From positions 62,001 to 126,000 of the forward strand of contig NZ_JACJSD010000009.1 of NCBI RefSeq assembly GCF_014697615.1: 64,000 bases of DNA, given 5' to 3'. A program made the translations under genes and the position numbers. Every line of letters begins with the position of its first letter. Within the stretch, counting starts at the first letter, position 1. Positions 17,580 to 26,071 of the stretch are shown here, in pieces. The stretch is from Nostoc sp. FACHB-280. GTDB lineage: Bacteria; Cyanobacteriota; Cyanobacteriia; Cyanobacteriales; Nostocaceae. Under the pieces are notes generated by a model. It was given only the letters and a program-made list of their open reading frames with translations. It did not search any database and was not told where the DNA came from.

Positions 17580-17645
17580 CGCTCTGGCTGGTGCTTGAAT
17601 AGTTGATTCAGTCGCTCTATCTGAGGCTTGAAGAGTTGATTCTGG
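17580..17645 (-). repeat. Two 33-nt direct repeats upstream of yoeB
   Basis: On the minus strand GAATCAACTCTTCAAGC and GAATCAACTATTCAAGC recur 33 bases apart with similar tails ending CAGAGCG or GATAGAGCG. They could be in-frame coding repeats (STLQASDRATE / STIQAPARAYL) of an extended toxin N-terminus, but a ribosome-binding site after them argues for leader sequence. The 17646-17788 stretch shows nothing further. Confidence 0.5.
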
Positions 17646-17788
17646 TAAAAGCAAATGTTTCTGCCTATACATAAACTAAAATTCTCCTGACAAAGTATTA
17701 AAACTGACATACCAACAGGATTTTCTGGGTATAAATCCTATGTTAGACCCATCACACTGAAAATAACCATAAAGAAATAGATAATTTT

Positions 17789-18412
17789 TCAGTCAATACA
17801 TTTGATTTTTTTGATACTTCCATCTTCTTTAAGGTCTAAAATCTCGACCTTAACTTTTTGTCCTTCACTGAGTAATAATGCTCTTTTAGGCTCTTTTTCA
17901 GTCAGCTTTTGAGTAGTTTCTAGAATTTCGTAAGTTACCTTATTACCTTTAATGGCAGTAACTAGAGCTTCTATGATTTGACCAACCACAAAATTTTGAT
18001 TACTAATAGCCTGTAAAATTTCCGCCTGACGCGCTGACTCTGGAGGTGGTGCGGTGGGTGTAGCAATTTCACCAATGGGAACGCCAGCATCTTTGTAATA
18101 ACGCATGAGGCGAGATACCCAGCCTAAAATTTGCAGGATGGTGTGAGCATCATTAATACTTTTGAGATAATCACTACAGGCTTTATCGATACTAATGTAA
18201 TAGTCTGTTGTTTTTTTACTGTGTCCTATTTGCCTACCATTGCTTACCAAGGTTTTGAGATATTTGAAAAACCTGGAAGTTGCATCTGGTTGATGAATGT
18301 AACCACGCAGATAAGCAACGGCTTTTCCTACCTCATTGACATCAGTATTATCTTTTACTAGAGTAAGAGCGATCGCATGAGCAATTTCCCACTGTGCATC
18401 TGATATAGTCAT
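17789..18412 (-). CDS. CRISPR III-D operon protein, unrecognised helical protein (candidate small subunit)
   Basis: The family is not firmly recognised. The 207-residue protein has a mainly helical N-terminal part (1-115) rich in aromatic and basic residues (FFKYLKTLVSNGRQIGHSKKT, ILGWVSRLMRYYKDAG). A Pro-rich linker follows (about 118-125), then a second helix pair and a small beta end (GQKVKVEILDLKEDGSIKKIK) resembling an OB/TRAM-like strand set. It is the last gene of the cas operon, two bases after the preceding RAMP gene, so it is almost certainly part of the system. A Cas11-like (Csm2/Cmr5) filament subunit is one possibility; an accessory RNA-binding protein is another. Confidence 0.65.
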   Translation of the reverse strand: MTISDAQWEIAHAIALTLVKDNTDVNEVGKAVAYLRGYIHQPDATSRFFKYLKTLVSNGRQIGHSKKTTDYYISIDKACSDYLKSINDAHTILQILGWVSRLMRYYKDAGVPIGEIATPTAPPPESARQAEILQAISNQNFVVGQIIEALVTAIKGNKVTYEILETTQKLTEKEPKRALLLSEGQKVKVEILDLKEDGSIKKIKCID

Positions 18413-18414
18413 GA

Positions 18415-19470
18415 TTAATACATCCCTGATGGTGGTTCGCGGTCGGTGGGGTAGCGTAGCACGTTTGTTAATTCTTCGAGTTGTTGTTTTTGAACTAAAC
18501 GCGAGTGAGCAGCTTGTATATGTTTCTGTTTAAATTGTGCTAATTTCTCGCCCGTGAGTTCATCGGCTTCGCTAATTTCATAGGATGAATAACGCTGTTT
18601 TAAACTTTGTGGCTGTTTGATTTTATCGATAGTTACTGTCATTGTTCCCATCCCAATAGGCTTACCACCACCGACTTTTAAAGCTAAGGGATATTTAGAA
18701 TCTTGTCCTAATACAATTAATAAAGTTCCTAGTTCTTCTGGGAGTAAATTCTTGAAATGTAATTGCGTTTTAAAAGTATATTCTCTCCCCGCTTGTTGGA
18801 CGGGAATACCAGAATTTTGTCCTTTATCAATGGCTTTGATGGTATGGTAATAAAACTTACGTCCTGCGGCTTTACCTCTAATAAAGTATGCCCTACTTTG
18901 GTCTGGTCGGGGACGATATAAGGATGGCATAAATCCAGTAGTAAAGCCGATGCTTTCACACTTGGCATCATTAAAATCTAACAGACCTTGCCAATTTAAC
19001 GCACCAAATACACGACTAGCGGGACACAGGTTTTCTTTATCATTACAAGGTAAACGTTCATTAGGATATTTATTATCCCTTTTGTATTTAGAAGTAACAA
19101 CTGCTAATGTACTATTAGTAACCGCTTCATATACAGACCGAATGCAGCCTTTGAGAGAACTACCTTGAATTGATAGTTTTTGGTCAACACCCTGCACCAT
19201 TGTTTTAATTAGGGGGATGCGGTTATTCCCGATGTCGCTACCCATTGCAACTATCCCTGTTGATATGTGCAGAGATGTTTGTACTTTCAGGGTAAGGTAG
19301 AGTGTACCATGTAGGCGATCGCTCAAATATTTATGATGTCCCACCGGACGCTGTAAATTAGGCCGTTCTGACGGGAAAGATACGAATTCATAAGGCTTTG
19401 GTGCTAGTTCTGGGTTAGATGAACCTGCTGAATTAGGTTTTCTTGGGGGTTGGTAAGGAGTTCTACTCAT
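18415..19470 (-). CDS. Type III RAMP protein (Cas7-like)
   Basis: The 351-residue RAMP-superfamily protein has SIQGSSLKGCIRSVYEA (the conserved backbone-shaping loop), CPASRVFGALNW, and a glycine-rich loop KVGGGKPIGMGTM near residue 275. An Asp in VAMGSDIGNNRIPLI sits where Cas7 proteins carry the RNA-cleaving Asp. The N-terminal 50 residues are a Pro/Ser-rich extension, and the 60-residue C-terminal tail is charged. It forms part of the crRNA-binding backbone of the effector complex, perhaps as the terminal Csm5-like subunit. The start codon overlaps nothing; it follows the Csx19-like gene by two bases. Confidence 0.78.
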   Translation of the reverse strand: MSRTPYQPPRKPNSAGSSNPELAPKPYEFVSFPSERPNLQRPVGHHKYLSDRLHGTLYLTLKVQTSLHISTGIVAMGSDIGNNRIPLIKTMVQGVDQKLSIQGSSLKGCIRSVYEAVTNSTLAVVTSKYKRDNKYPNERLPCNDKENLCPASRVFGALNWQGLLDFNDAKCESIGFTTGFMPSLYRPRPDQSRAYFIRGKAAGRKFYYHTIKAIDKGQNSGIPVQQAGREYTFKTQLHFKNLLPEELGTLLIVLGQDSKYPLALKVGGGKPIGMGTMTVTIDKIKQPQSLKQRYSSYEISEADELTGEKLAQFKQKHIQAAHSRLVQKQQLEELTNVLRYPTDREPPSGMY

Positions 19471-19472
19471 GT

Positions 19473-19913
19473 TTATTTGTTAGTGGTAAGTGCAACAAAA
19501 TGTACAGTTGCGGTTTTTTTATCAATGAAATATCGCTGTTTTACATCTACATTTTGAGTTTTGAAGCCTTTAGGAAATCTGGTTTCTGTGGCAGGATATA
19601 TATAAGCATTGTGTTCTTGTACTAACCAATCTTCACCCAATAACTCAAAATCTGGATGATTGCCATTAATGCTTAATAGCAGCACTTCATAATTATTTTG
19701 CGGCTTATACTTCCAACGTAATTCAAAATCGTGACTAAACATTTGTCCCTCAAGCATAGGGAACTCTGTTTTTTTTGGCTGTTCCTTTCTTATGCCGCTA
19801 ACTGCATGAGTCCAACGTAAGAAGTAATAACTAGATTTAGTAGGAAATTTATTAATTAATTCTAGCAACTTAGTGACTGATACAGCTTCTTTAAAACCTA
19901 CAAAATTACTCAT
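19473..19913 (-). CDS. Csx19-like CRISPR III-D protein
   Basis: The 146-residue protein has the LEGQMFSHDFELRWKY...YEVLLLS stretch and TRFPKGF, comparable to the FxxxxELRW...VLLS region of Csx19 (TIGR03984), a subunit found with Csx10 in type III-D systems. The C-terminal QRYFIDKKTATVHFVALT ends in a strand. No catalytic motif is visible. Its start overlaps the stop of the upstream RAMP gene by four bases (ATGA), so translation is coupled. Assignment to Csx19 rests on motif memory and position; it may be a divergent relative. Confidence 0.55.
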   Translation of the reverse strand: MSNFVGFKEAVSVTKLLELINKFPTKSSYYFLRWTHAVSGIRKEQPKKTEFPMLEGQMFSHDFELRWKYKPQNNYEVLLLSINGNHPDFELLGEDWLVQEHNAYIYPATETRFPKGFKTQNVDVKQRYFIDKKTATVHFVALTTNK

Positions 19914-20860
19914 TTAGCACCCGCTAGTAACTGACTCCAAGACCTAACACATCTTTCAAATAAATCGTTAACTGTTCCTTCTTGCCAAACAAGTTGGACA
20001 CCAAAACCTAAATCCATTGCTTGCGCGGCGACTGGTGTATCTTGATAGTCTGGTTTAGCAAAACCATATAATTTTGCGTCTTCAATCTGTAAAAATTCCC
20101 CTACACCTAAAAGAAAAGTCTTACTCCATTTCTGCTCACTACCCAAAGCGTGAATTTCTTGTTCATCTTCTGATAAAATACAACCAGGATACTGTAAAAC
20201 AGCTTGATTTAATTTCACTTTCACAGTACCCAATCCGCGAGATTTGGCAAAGCCTAAACCAAACCAACCATCATTTAAATCTCGCAAGACTAAGCCAATT
20301 AAACCTAGTTGCGCTAAGGTAAAATTTTTGATGTGAATTTTAGTTTTAAATTCCCCAGCCGTACACACTTGATAATTAAACGGCCCCACTGCAACAGAAC
20401 CAAAGACTCTATCAATTGCTACACCATTACGTTCCTCAATTCTCAGAGGCTGTGAACTATCTGGGTGAGCATCTTCAATTCTGACACGACTAGCGATCAC
20501 AGTATTACCAAACATTTGATCTGTAAAACAAGAAAGTTTATAAATATCGCTGGTTGAAGTCACATTATTGAGATAGTCATATTTATCATTTAATGGGTCA
20601 TTTGCCCAAGGTAAACTAGAACTAGTATCGCGTCTATCTCTCCCTACAGTCCTCACTATGCGTTCTGCATGAGCGCGAATTGCTCCTTTTAAACTGCTTC
20701 CTGGTAAATAAATTGAACGTCCCCCAGCGTGATAGGTTTCGACAAATTCCATATCAGGTTTTGTGGGGTCTGCTCCTTCTTTTCCTGACTTAATTAAAAT
20801 CGGCCCATCAGGTATGATGGTTAAATCGATTGTGCAGTGATTAACAAATCTTTTGTGCAT
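19910..20860 (-). CDS. Csm3-like Cas7 RAMP protein
   Basis: The 316-residue protein has LIKSGKEGADPTKPDMEFV (Asp31 or Asp36 at the place of the Csm3 RNA-cleaving Asp), YLPGSSLKGAIRAHAERI, RIEERNGVAIDRVFGSV, and the glycine-rich LGFAKSRGLGTVKVKL loop. This is the standard Csm3/Cas7 arrangement. A C-terminal part (from about 230) extends beyond the usual core. It binds crRNA and cuts bound target RNA at 6-nt steps as part of the backbone. It lies within the operon, 25 bases after the nuclease-like gene. Confidence 0.82.
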   Translation of the reverse strand: MHKRFVNHCTIDLTIIPDGPILIKSGKEGADPTKPDMEFVETYHAGGRSIYLPGSSLKGAIRAHAERIVRTVGRDRRDTSSSLPWANDPLNDKYDYLNNVTSTSDIYKLSCFTDQMFGNTVIASRVRIEDAHPDSSQPLRIEERNGVAIDRVFGSVAVGPFNYQVCTAGEFKTKIHIKNFTLAQLGLIGLVLRDLNDGWFGLGFAKSRGLGTVKVKLNQAVLQYPGCILSEDEQEIHALGSEQKWSKTFLLGVGEFLQIEDAKLYGFAKPDYQDTPVAAQAMDLGFGVQLVWQEGTVNDLFERCVRSWSQLLAGAK

Positions 20861-20885
20861 GACTGGATTTATTTGATAATAAAGA

Positions 20886-21506
20886 TTAAGCAGCTACTAA
20901 ATTATTTAGCTGTACTTCACACTGTTGGAATATGAAATTAACAGCAGCAAATAATTTATCTAGTTCGTATATAGTGTAAGGCGTGATATTTCTAGTAAAT
21001 TTTTCTCCTTCTAATTTACCAAACTGCCATGTTGCACCATTAGAAACAATGCCATAAATTACTACTTGATATTCTCCATTTAATCGTTGAGCCGCAATCA
21101 TTTCTGCTAGACATTGCGCCCAACCTGTCTCAAAGTTGTCTTGTTTAGCTTCAACTAAGATAAAATATGGTTTATCAAAGACAACTTTACCTAATGGAGA
21201 ACGTTTAGCTAAAATATATTCAGGAAATCCTGATAGTTTCTCATTATAATTTAATGATTGATGACTCCAGAGAATAAAATGATGGCGGTAGGTTTTCCAG
21301 ACTTCTTTGATAACCGGATAAATTAGATTTTCGCAAATAGCAAACTCTGAGTTATCGACAACCGCATCCCGCATCATCAGTTCTAAATCTTCGCGGAAAT
21401 AGTCAGAAATAGTAAAAGCCAGTTCACTAATAAAATTTGCTTCGGTGTAAGTGACTTGAAATGCTTTGAGAACTTCACCAATGGTTTTGAAATTACTAAA
21501 AGCCAT
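20886..21506 (-). CDS. PD-(D/E)XK-like nuclease-fold protein embedded in the III-D operon
   Basis: The 206-residue protein shows GFPEYILAK (Pro95-Glu96), YFILVEAKQDNFETGWAQ (Glu119-x-Lys121) and a following helix with QCLAEMIAAQ. This is the alpha-beta core pattern of PD-(D/E)XK phosphodiesterases, with Glu replacing the usual Asp. Stand-alone proteins of this kind are common in cyanobacteria and usually unnamed. Here it sits between two cas7 genes with 10- and 25-base spacing, so it is co-expressed with the effector complex. It could be an ancillary nuclease, or a passenger with a decayed active site; the complete ExK argues against decay. Confidence 0.6.
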   Translation of the reverse strand: MAFSNFKTIGEVLKAFQVTYTEANFISELAFTISDYFREDLELMMRDAVVDNSEFAICENLIYPVIKEVWKTYRHHFILWSHQSLNYNEKLSGFPEYILAKRSPLGKVVFDKPYFILVEAKQDNFETGWAQCLAEMIAAQRLNGEYQVVIYGIVSNGATWQFGKLEGEKFTRNITPYTIYELDKLFAAVNFIFQQCEVQLNNLVAA

Positions 21507-21516
21507 ATTTACCTCT

Positions 21517-22395
21517 TCAAGAATTTTGGGTTACTTCGGTAGTGAGAGTATTAGCTTTATTTTCTCTTAAATGATTGATTAGTGATTGCGTCCAAGCTTG
21601 CTTTTTCGACTCGTTTACATCTTGATAGCTTGGTAGTTTATCACCTAGATTACTATTTACTAATTCTTGTAAGTAAGTTAATAATTTTTCTGGGTCATTT
21701 TCAACATCAAGCCAATACATTTTCTCAATATCTAGTTTAACGACACCCAAGCCACGCGATCGCCCTCCACCTAGTGGTATTTGTTCCGTCTCAAACTGGT
21801 GTAACCCAATCATCAACAGTCCTAGTTCATATTCCTCGGCGTTTTCTACCACCGCTTTAAATTGAAACTGCGTCCCTGCTGGAACTACTTGAAAGTCGTA
21901 GAGTTTCCCGTCTGCGGCGGTTTCGGTATCTCTGTCGATAGCTACACCGTCTCTCTCTTGATATTGTCCAAACCAAGTATCAGGGACTACTGTTAAATCT
22001 CTGACTTGGAATTTGCTTGCTATCCAAGGTGAACCAAAGAGGAGAGAAGTTATATCTGTTTGCTTGATGAGTTCCTTAGTCAAAGTCTCATCATCTTCGC
22101 AACTATCTTTTAACTGCTTTATTTCCTGAGAAGTAATTGACCATTCTTCCTCAATGGCGGGGTTGGCTACTAATTTGCGATTATTACCTACAATACCTCG
22201 GAGGAAGCTTTCTAGGCGCGATCGCATTGCGCCTTTAAAGCTAGATCCTGGGATTAATGGATTACCCAAACTATCTTTAATTACAGGTAAATCTGAGCCT
22301 ATCGGTTCACTCGAACGACCTGCGCTGATACGTAATGCTGTTTTTGTTTTCAGTACGCCTATAATTTCTAGGCGATTTTTGAAGGTGTCAAACAT
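21517..22395 (-). CDS. Csm3-like Cas7 RAMP protein
   Basis: The 292-residue protein is a clean Csm3/SSO1426-type RAMP. It has LRISAGR..., SDLPVIKDSLGNPLIPGSSFKGAMRSRLE (Asp35 is the predicted RNA-cleaving residue), LFGSPWIASKFQVRD, RDGVAIDRDTETA and PLGGGRSRGLGVVKLD (glycine-rich loop). It forms the repeated crRNA-binding backbone and the target-RNA cleavage sites. The C-terminal 40 residues are a helical, polar tail. It is one of three Csm3-like copies in this operon, the number expected when each backbone position has its own gene. Confidence 0.85.
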   Translation of the reverse strand: MFDTFKNRLEIIGVLKTKTALRISAGRSSEPIGSDLPVIKDSLGNPLIPGSSFKGAMRSRLESFLRGIVGNNRKLVANPAIEEEWSITSQEIKQLKDSCEDDETLTKELIKQTDITSLLFGSPWIASKFQVRDLTVVPDTWFGQYQERDGVAIDRDTETAADGKLYDFQVVPAGTQFQFKAVVENAEEYELGLLMIGLHQFETEQIPLGGGRSRGLGVVKLDIEKMYWLDVENDPEKLLTYLQELVNSNLGDKLPSYQDVNESKKQAWTQSLINHLRENKANTLTTEVTQNS

Positions 22396-22421
22396 AGCTT
22401 ATTACTTGAGTATTTGTATTT

Positions 22422-23564
22422 TTAGGGATTTTTATTTACTTCGGGTTCTTTTCCGTAGCGGCGAAGTTTTAGTATTTCATTAATCGAAATACAACTTATT
22501 CGTAAGCCTTGAGTAACTCGAAAATGTGCAACATCATCATTCCTATTCGTATATTTATCATATCTAAAACCTGGATGTTCTTTTAATACACTAGTATTAC
22601 CATTTGATTGGTTGAGTAAATTTGATACTTTCGCAAGGTCTTCTTGGAGTTGTAATTTTTCTTTTTTATCTCTTATTCGGTTATAATCACTCCTAAAGCT
22701 ATCTTCATAATAAAGTTTTGGAAAAATTAATAAATCTTCTGAGAGCAAATTTATTTTGCACTGATTCCAAATTAATAGTCCCCAATTAGAAATAGTTACT
22801 TTTCCATCAATTTCAGTGAATAATGATTCTTCAATATTTTCATCCTCAATTTGTTTAGGGAAAAAACTAGCTCCAGCATTTAATAATGCTAAGGTAACTT
22901 TATGCTTTTTAACTCGCTCATAATCTAGAGTAATAGGTAAACGTGGAATAGTAATTAACTTAGATGATTCACCTTCAAACACATATATAATTTTATCGGC
23001 ATAGAACATACCAATAGTATTCATATATCCTTGAATTGCCTTAAACCCGCCAACTAAATTAAAGTAGATAAAATAACCATCTTTCTGAGACTCTTCATAT
23101 CTTTTAGAAAGCCAATCAATTAGGTCGTCTATTCCTTGTTTAAAGTTTGCTGTATCTTCTGTAGAAAGCTGATCAGGGGTATATATTTCAATAAAATTGA
23201 CTTGCTTGTGTAAAAAATCTTTAATTATTTTTGCTGTTGTTTGTCCTTGATATGTTTCAGTTGTAATCAACCAGTGAGTATCTAACTTAGCATTATCAAC
23301 GTTATCTTTATATAAGCTATAGATACCATTTAGTTCAGCACTAGCTTCTTTAATTTCTAAAATATTGCCGCTATTTAACTTTTCTTCAGCTCTGTTTTTT
23401 AGGTCTAGAAGAATATTAATCACTTCCGGCTCATGTTGTTTAATTCTCTCCTCTGTCCAGTTGGCAGTTTTATCAAGTAGTCCCTTCCAACTTTTTGGAT
23501 CTTTCGGGCGAATTTGGTTAGAGAGTAAACTTGTGCCAACAGTTGATACAACAAAGCGGTACAT
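22422..23564 (-). CDS. CARF-domain protein with C-terminal HEPN motif (APE2256/Csm6-like)
   Basis: The 380-residue protein starts with FVVSTVGTSLLSN (residues 4-16), the nucleotide-binding loop of CARF domains of the APE2256 type. A FNLVGGFKAIQGYMNTIG segment lies near 173-190, another CARF landmark. In the C-terminal part RNDDVAH (Arg341 to His347) fits the HEPN ribonuclease signature Rx4-6H. The likely role is sensing cyclic oligoadenylate made by Cas10 and cleaving RNA in response. It lies inside the operon, so it is an integral effector. A pure CARF regulator with a chance RxxxxxH is the alternative. Confidence 0.7.
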   Translation of the reverse strand: MYRFVVSTVGTSLLSNQIRPKDPKSWKGLLDKTANWTEERIKQHEPEVINILLDLKNRAEEKLNSGNILEIKEASAELNGIYSLYKDNVDNAKLDTHWLITTETYQGQTTAKIIKDFLHKQVNFIEIYTPDQLSTEDTANFKQGIDDLIDWLSKRYEESQKDGYFIYFNLVGGFKAIQGYMNTIGMFYADKIIYVFEGESSKLITIPRLPITLDYERVKKHKVTLALLNAGASFFPKQIEDENIEESLFTEIDGKVTISNWGLLIWNQCKINLLSEDLLIFPKLYYEDSFRSDYNRIRDKKEKLQLQEDLAKVSNLLNQSNGNTSVLKEHPGFRYDKYTNRNDDVAHFRVTQGLRISCISINEILKLRRYGKEPEVNKNP

Positions 23565-23596
23565 CTTTAAACACTCCTAAAAATTTGATAAATGTT

Positions 23597-24103
23597 TTAT
23601 TTTTGTAAATTCATTTCACCGACTGAGGCTGTATGTTCTCTAGCTAAATATCCTAAAAACAGTTGCACAAGTTTAATATGAACATTTTTGCGTAGTTGAG
23701 TTTGATTATCAATGTCATTTAAATGTGCTTCCAAACCATGACCTTTAGGAAGATTTCTCCTCAATTCTGTTAAGATAGATTGTGCATTTTTTTCTAGGTC
23801 ATCTAGTGCATTTACTAGAGATTTAGCAAATATATCTTTACCATGTGGTGTTGTCCAAATGGGGCTTGAACCACTCCTTCCTACTTGGTAACGAATGTAA
23901 TTTTTAATAATTTCAATTGAAGAACTCGAATCAACAGCAACAGCCAGGACATTTCTGAAAGGAGATTTTTTATCTTTATTTGCTATGGCGAATTTATCTG
24001 ATAAATCTTTAATTTTCTCGATAACTTCATCCATTTGGTTACTGATACATTTATCAACTCTTAAAGCCAGTTGTTCTTTTAATAAATTATCTAGTTCCGC
24101 CAT
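23597..24103 (-). CDS. CRISPR III-D operon protein, unrecognised, all-helical (candidate Cas11)
   Basis: The family is not recognised by name. The 168-residue protein is predicted helical throughout, with a basic and aromatic middle (KNYIRYQVGRSGSSPIWTT) and a long C-terminal helix (LRKNVHIKLVQLFLGYLA). Its size, helicity and position between csx10 and the CARF gene, two bases from csx10, suit a small-subunit (Cas11) protein that bridges target strands. A structure prediction would test this. It has no nuclease motif. Confidence 0.6.
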   Translation of the reverse strand: MAELDNLLKEQLALRVDKCISNQMDEVIEKIKDLSDKFAIANKDKKSPFRNVLAVAVDSSSSIEIIKNYIRYQVGRSGSSPIWTTPHGKDIFAKSLVNALDDLEKNAQSILTELRRNLPKGHGLEAHLNDIDNQTQLRKNVHIKLVQLFLGYLAREHTASVGEMNLQK

Positions 24104-24105
24104 GA

Positions 24106-25365
24106 CTAAACAGCCTCCTCTCTGAAGATCAAATGAAATTCATTGCAAATTTGGACTTGTCCGAAGCCTTCGCAGGTGCGATCGCCTATTCCGTAAACCT
24201 CTAAATCTTCCCAAGCTTGTAGCCAGAGATTCTTATTTTCTGTACTGAATAAATAGACGCTTCCTTTATTTGTCACTAACTCTACATCTTTCATTAAACC
24301 CAAGGCAGAATTCCACCCTGAACGATAATCATAGCTACTGTAAGCAGCGTGAATATGTAAAGATAAATCACTTACACCAGTATACTGCTGTAGCATTTCT
24401 GGAGAAATTACCGTTGTACGCTGCCATTTTTCAGTTAATATTGCATCTGCTTGTAAATCTAGAGTGAAATAAGTACGATTTTCTGGCAATATCTCTAAAG
24501 GATTACCAAATATTTTGCCCCATTCACTCCAGCGTTGACCTAATTTTTGATTAAAATTATCTATTCGTTGAATTACTGTTGATTTAATATCAGTAGGTGC
24601 TTTTGCTGTAATTTTTACCTTACCTAAGCCTCGTGAACCTGCACCACCTAAACGTAAATCATCCTGATGATTTTGAATAAAATGTTGTAAAGGTACAGCT
24701 AAATCATCATTTACTAAAACTAGACCTGTATATGTGACAGGTCTTTGTTTATTTTCTTGAGATTCATTTAAAACCGCAATACTATATAGTACCCTTTCTT
24801 CAGAAGTTGCACGGCGGCGATTAATACCTACTCTAGTTAATAGACGATCATTTGCAGAAGGGGTGTAGTAATCATCATCATGTTCACTATAAAAACCGCT
24901 AAAATTATCAACTCTTCTTCCATAAGTTGAATGTTCTGTCGGGCAATTTGGATCATATATTTGAGCATACTTTTCAGCACAAAAACGGTCTATTAAAGTA
25001 TCAAAAACACCATTCTTTTCGGAGTCACCTGTCTTAAATCCAGATTTACTCTTAGAACTCAGTACAGTAGCAGGTAATACTTGTACATTAGGTTTAAAAA
25101 CACAATCACCATAAATAGTGATAATTCCTGGGTAGGCATTTTGAAAAATTGCTGGCTTATCTCCTAGAAATAATTGATGAAAATCATCATCATCACTAAT
25201 TGATTGATTAGTTCGCTTGAGTATTTGACTAGCAACTGCACCGCGAATCACAGAACCAGGAATATATTGTTCAACTTCACTCACATTTCCACCTGGTTTT
25301 TGTCTACCAATTGCTAAAGGAGACAGTGCTTTAATTTCTAGATTAATTTTCTTCATTGTTTTCAA
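24106..25365 (-). CDS. csx10: Csx10, Cas5-like RAMP (type III-D signature)
   Basis: The 419-residue RAMP has the Csx10 hallmarks: SPLAIGRQKPGG, YIPGSVIRGAVASQIL, LTRVGINRRRATSEERVLYS, and the glycine-rich LRLGGAGSRGLGKVKI, with a second C-terminal RAMP-like half ending TCEGFGQVQI. In type III-D it takes the Cas5 place, holding the 5' handle of the crRNA next to Cas10. Csx10 is used to define subtype III-D, so it supports the classification here. It overlaps the upstream cas7 by 23 bases (or 14 if the ATG at 25356 is used). Confidence 0.85.
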   Translation of the reverse strand: MKTMKKINLEIKALSPLAIGRQKPGGNVSEVEQYIPGSVIRGAVASQILKRTNQSISDDDDFHQLFLGDKPAIFQNAYPGIITIYGDCVFKPNVQVLPATVLSSKSKSGFKTGDSEKNGVFDTLIDRFCAEKYAQIYDPNCPTEHSTYGRRVDNFSGFYSEHDDDYYTPSANDRLLTRVGINRRRATSEERVLYSIAVLNESQENKQRPVTYTGLVLVNDDLAVPLQHFIQNHQDDLRLGGAGSRGLGKVKITAKAPTDIKSTVIQRIDNFNQKLGQRWSEWGKIFGNPLEILPENRTYFTLDLQADAILTEKWQRTTVISPEMLQQYTGVSDLSLHIHAAYSSYDYRSGWNSALGLMKDVELVTNKGSVYLFSTENKNLWLQAWEDLEVYGIGDRTCEGFGQVQICNEFHLIFREEAV

Positions 25366-26071
25366 ATCCTTTAGCCAGAAAATCCCACGCAGCTTGTTCT
25401 ACAGGTAAAGTAGGTAATTCCCAATGTAGCCAACCTAAACCTGCTGATTTACTACCACCTAAAGCATTAATATGGCGCAATCCAGCTAAAATTAATGGTG
25501 CTGCATAACTAGGCGCATTCGATAAATAAATATTACCTGTAAACTTCAGTTGAATATTTACTGGTGATGTTTCTAAAAAATAAAGTTTGTCTTCTTCAGC
25601 AGTCCGGCAACGGCGGTTGATAGTTACACCAGGACGTATAACTTCTGGTAAATTATCTGGTTCTTCTTCACAAATTAGGTCATCTAAAATGATGCGGGAA
25701 GGTAAAACAGGATTGCCAAAAATTTGACAAATTAAACAATGATGATGTTTATCTTCTTCTGATTCTGATATTTTATATTCTGTCCTAGCAAAATTCTCTG
25801 TTAAACCTGCTCTTTGGGGACACATAGTTTGAGGATTGGGAGAATAGCAAATAGGCCACTTTAAACCCCTAGCAATTTTTTCGCACTCATGGCGCAAACG
25901 CCCTTTAAGTTGAGAACCTGGAATTAGTAAATTATCTTCAGCGTTACGAACAATTGGTTTATCTGCTAGAGAACCAGAAGAACCACCAGCACCAATACAT
26001 AAAGCCGTATCAATGACTGCTGTAATGGGGTAAGTTTGCAATGAGTTGGATAATTCTTGTAGTTTAATCAT
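25343..26071 (-). CDS. Csm3-like Cas7 RAMP with zinc-binding cysteines
   Basis: The 242-residue protein has SLADKPIVRNAEDNLLIPGSQLKGRLRHECEKI (Asp37 predicted catalytic), PGVTINRRCRTAEEDKLYFLE and ALGGSKSAGLGWLHW. An insertion holds Cys/His clusters (CYSPNPQTMCPQ and HHHCLICQ), a likely zinc-finger thumb as in several Cas7 proteins. It is the first RAMP after cas10, overlapping its stop by four bases (ATGA). It belongs to the crRNA backbone. Confidence 0.83.
   Translation of the reverse strand: MIKLQELSNSLQTYPITAVIDTALCIGAGGSSGSLADKPIVRNAEDNLLIPGSQLKGRLRHECEKIARGLKWPICYSPNPQTMCPQRAGLTENFARTEYKISESEEDKHHHCLICQIFGNPVLPSRIILDDLICEEEPDNLPEVIRPGVTINRRCRTAEEDKLYFLETSPVNIQLKFTGNIYLSNAPSYAAPLILAGLRHINALGGSKSAGLGWLHWELPTLPVEQAAWDFLAKGFENNEEN

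Noticed and set aside
17556-17672. Longer yoeB reading frame
   Set aside because: The added residues are an 11-residue repeat, and a good ribosome-binding site precedes the ATG at 17555.
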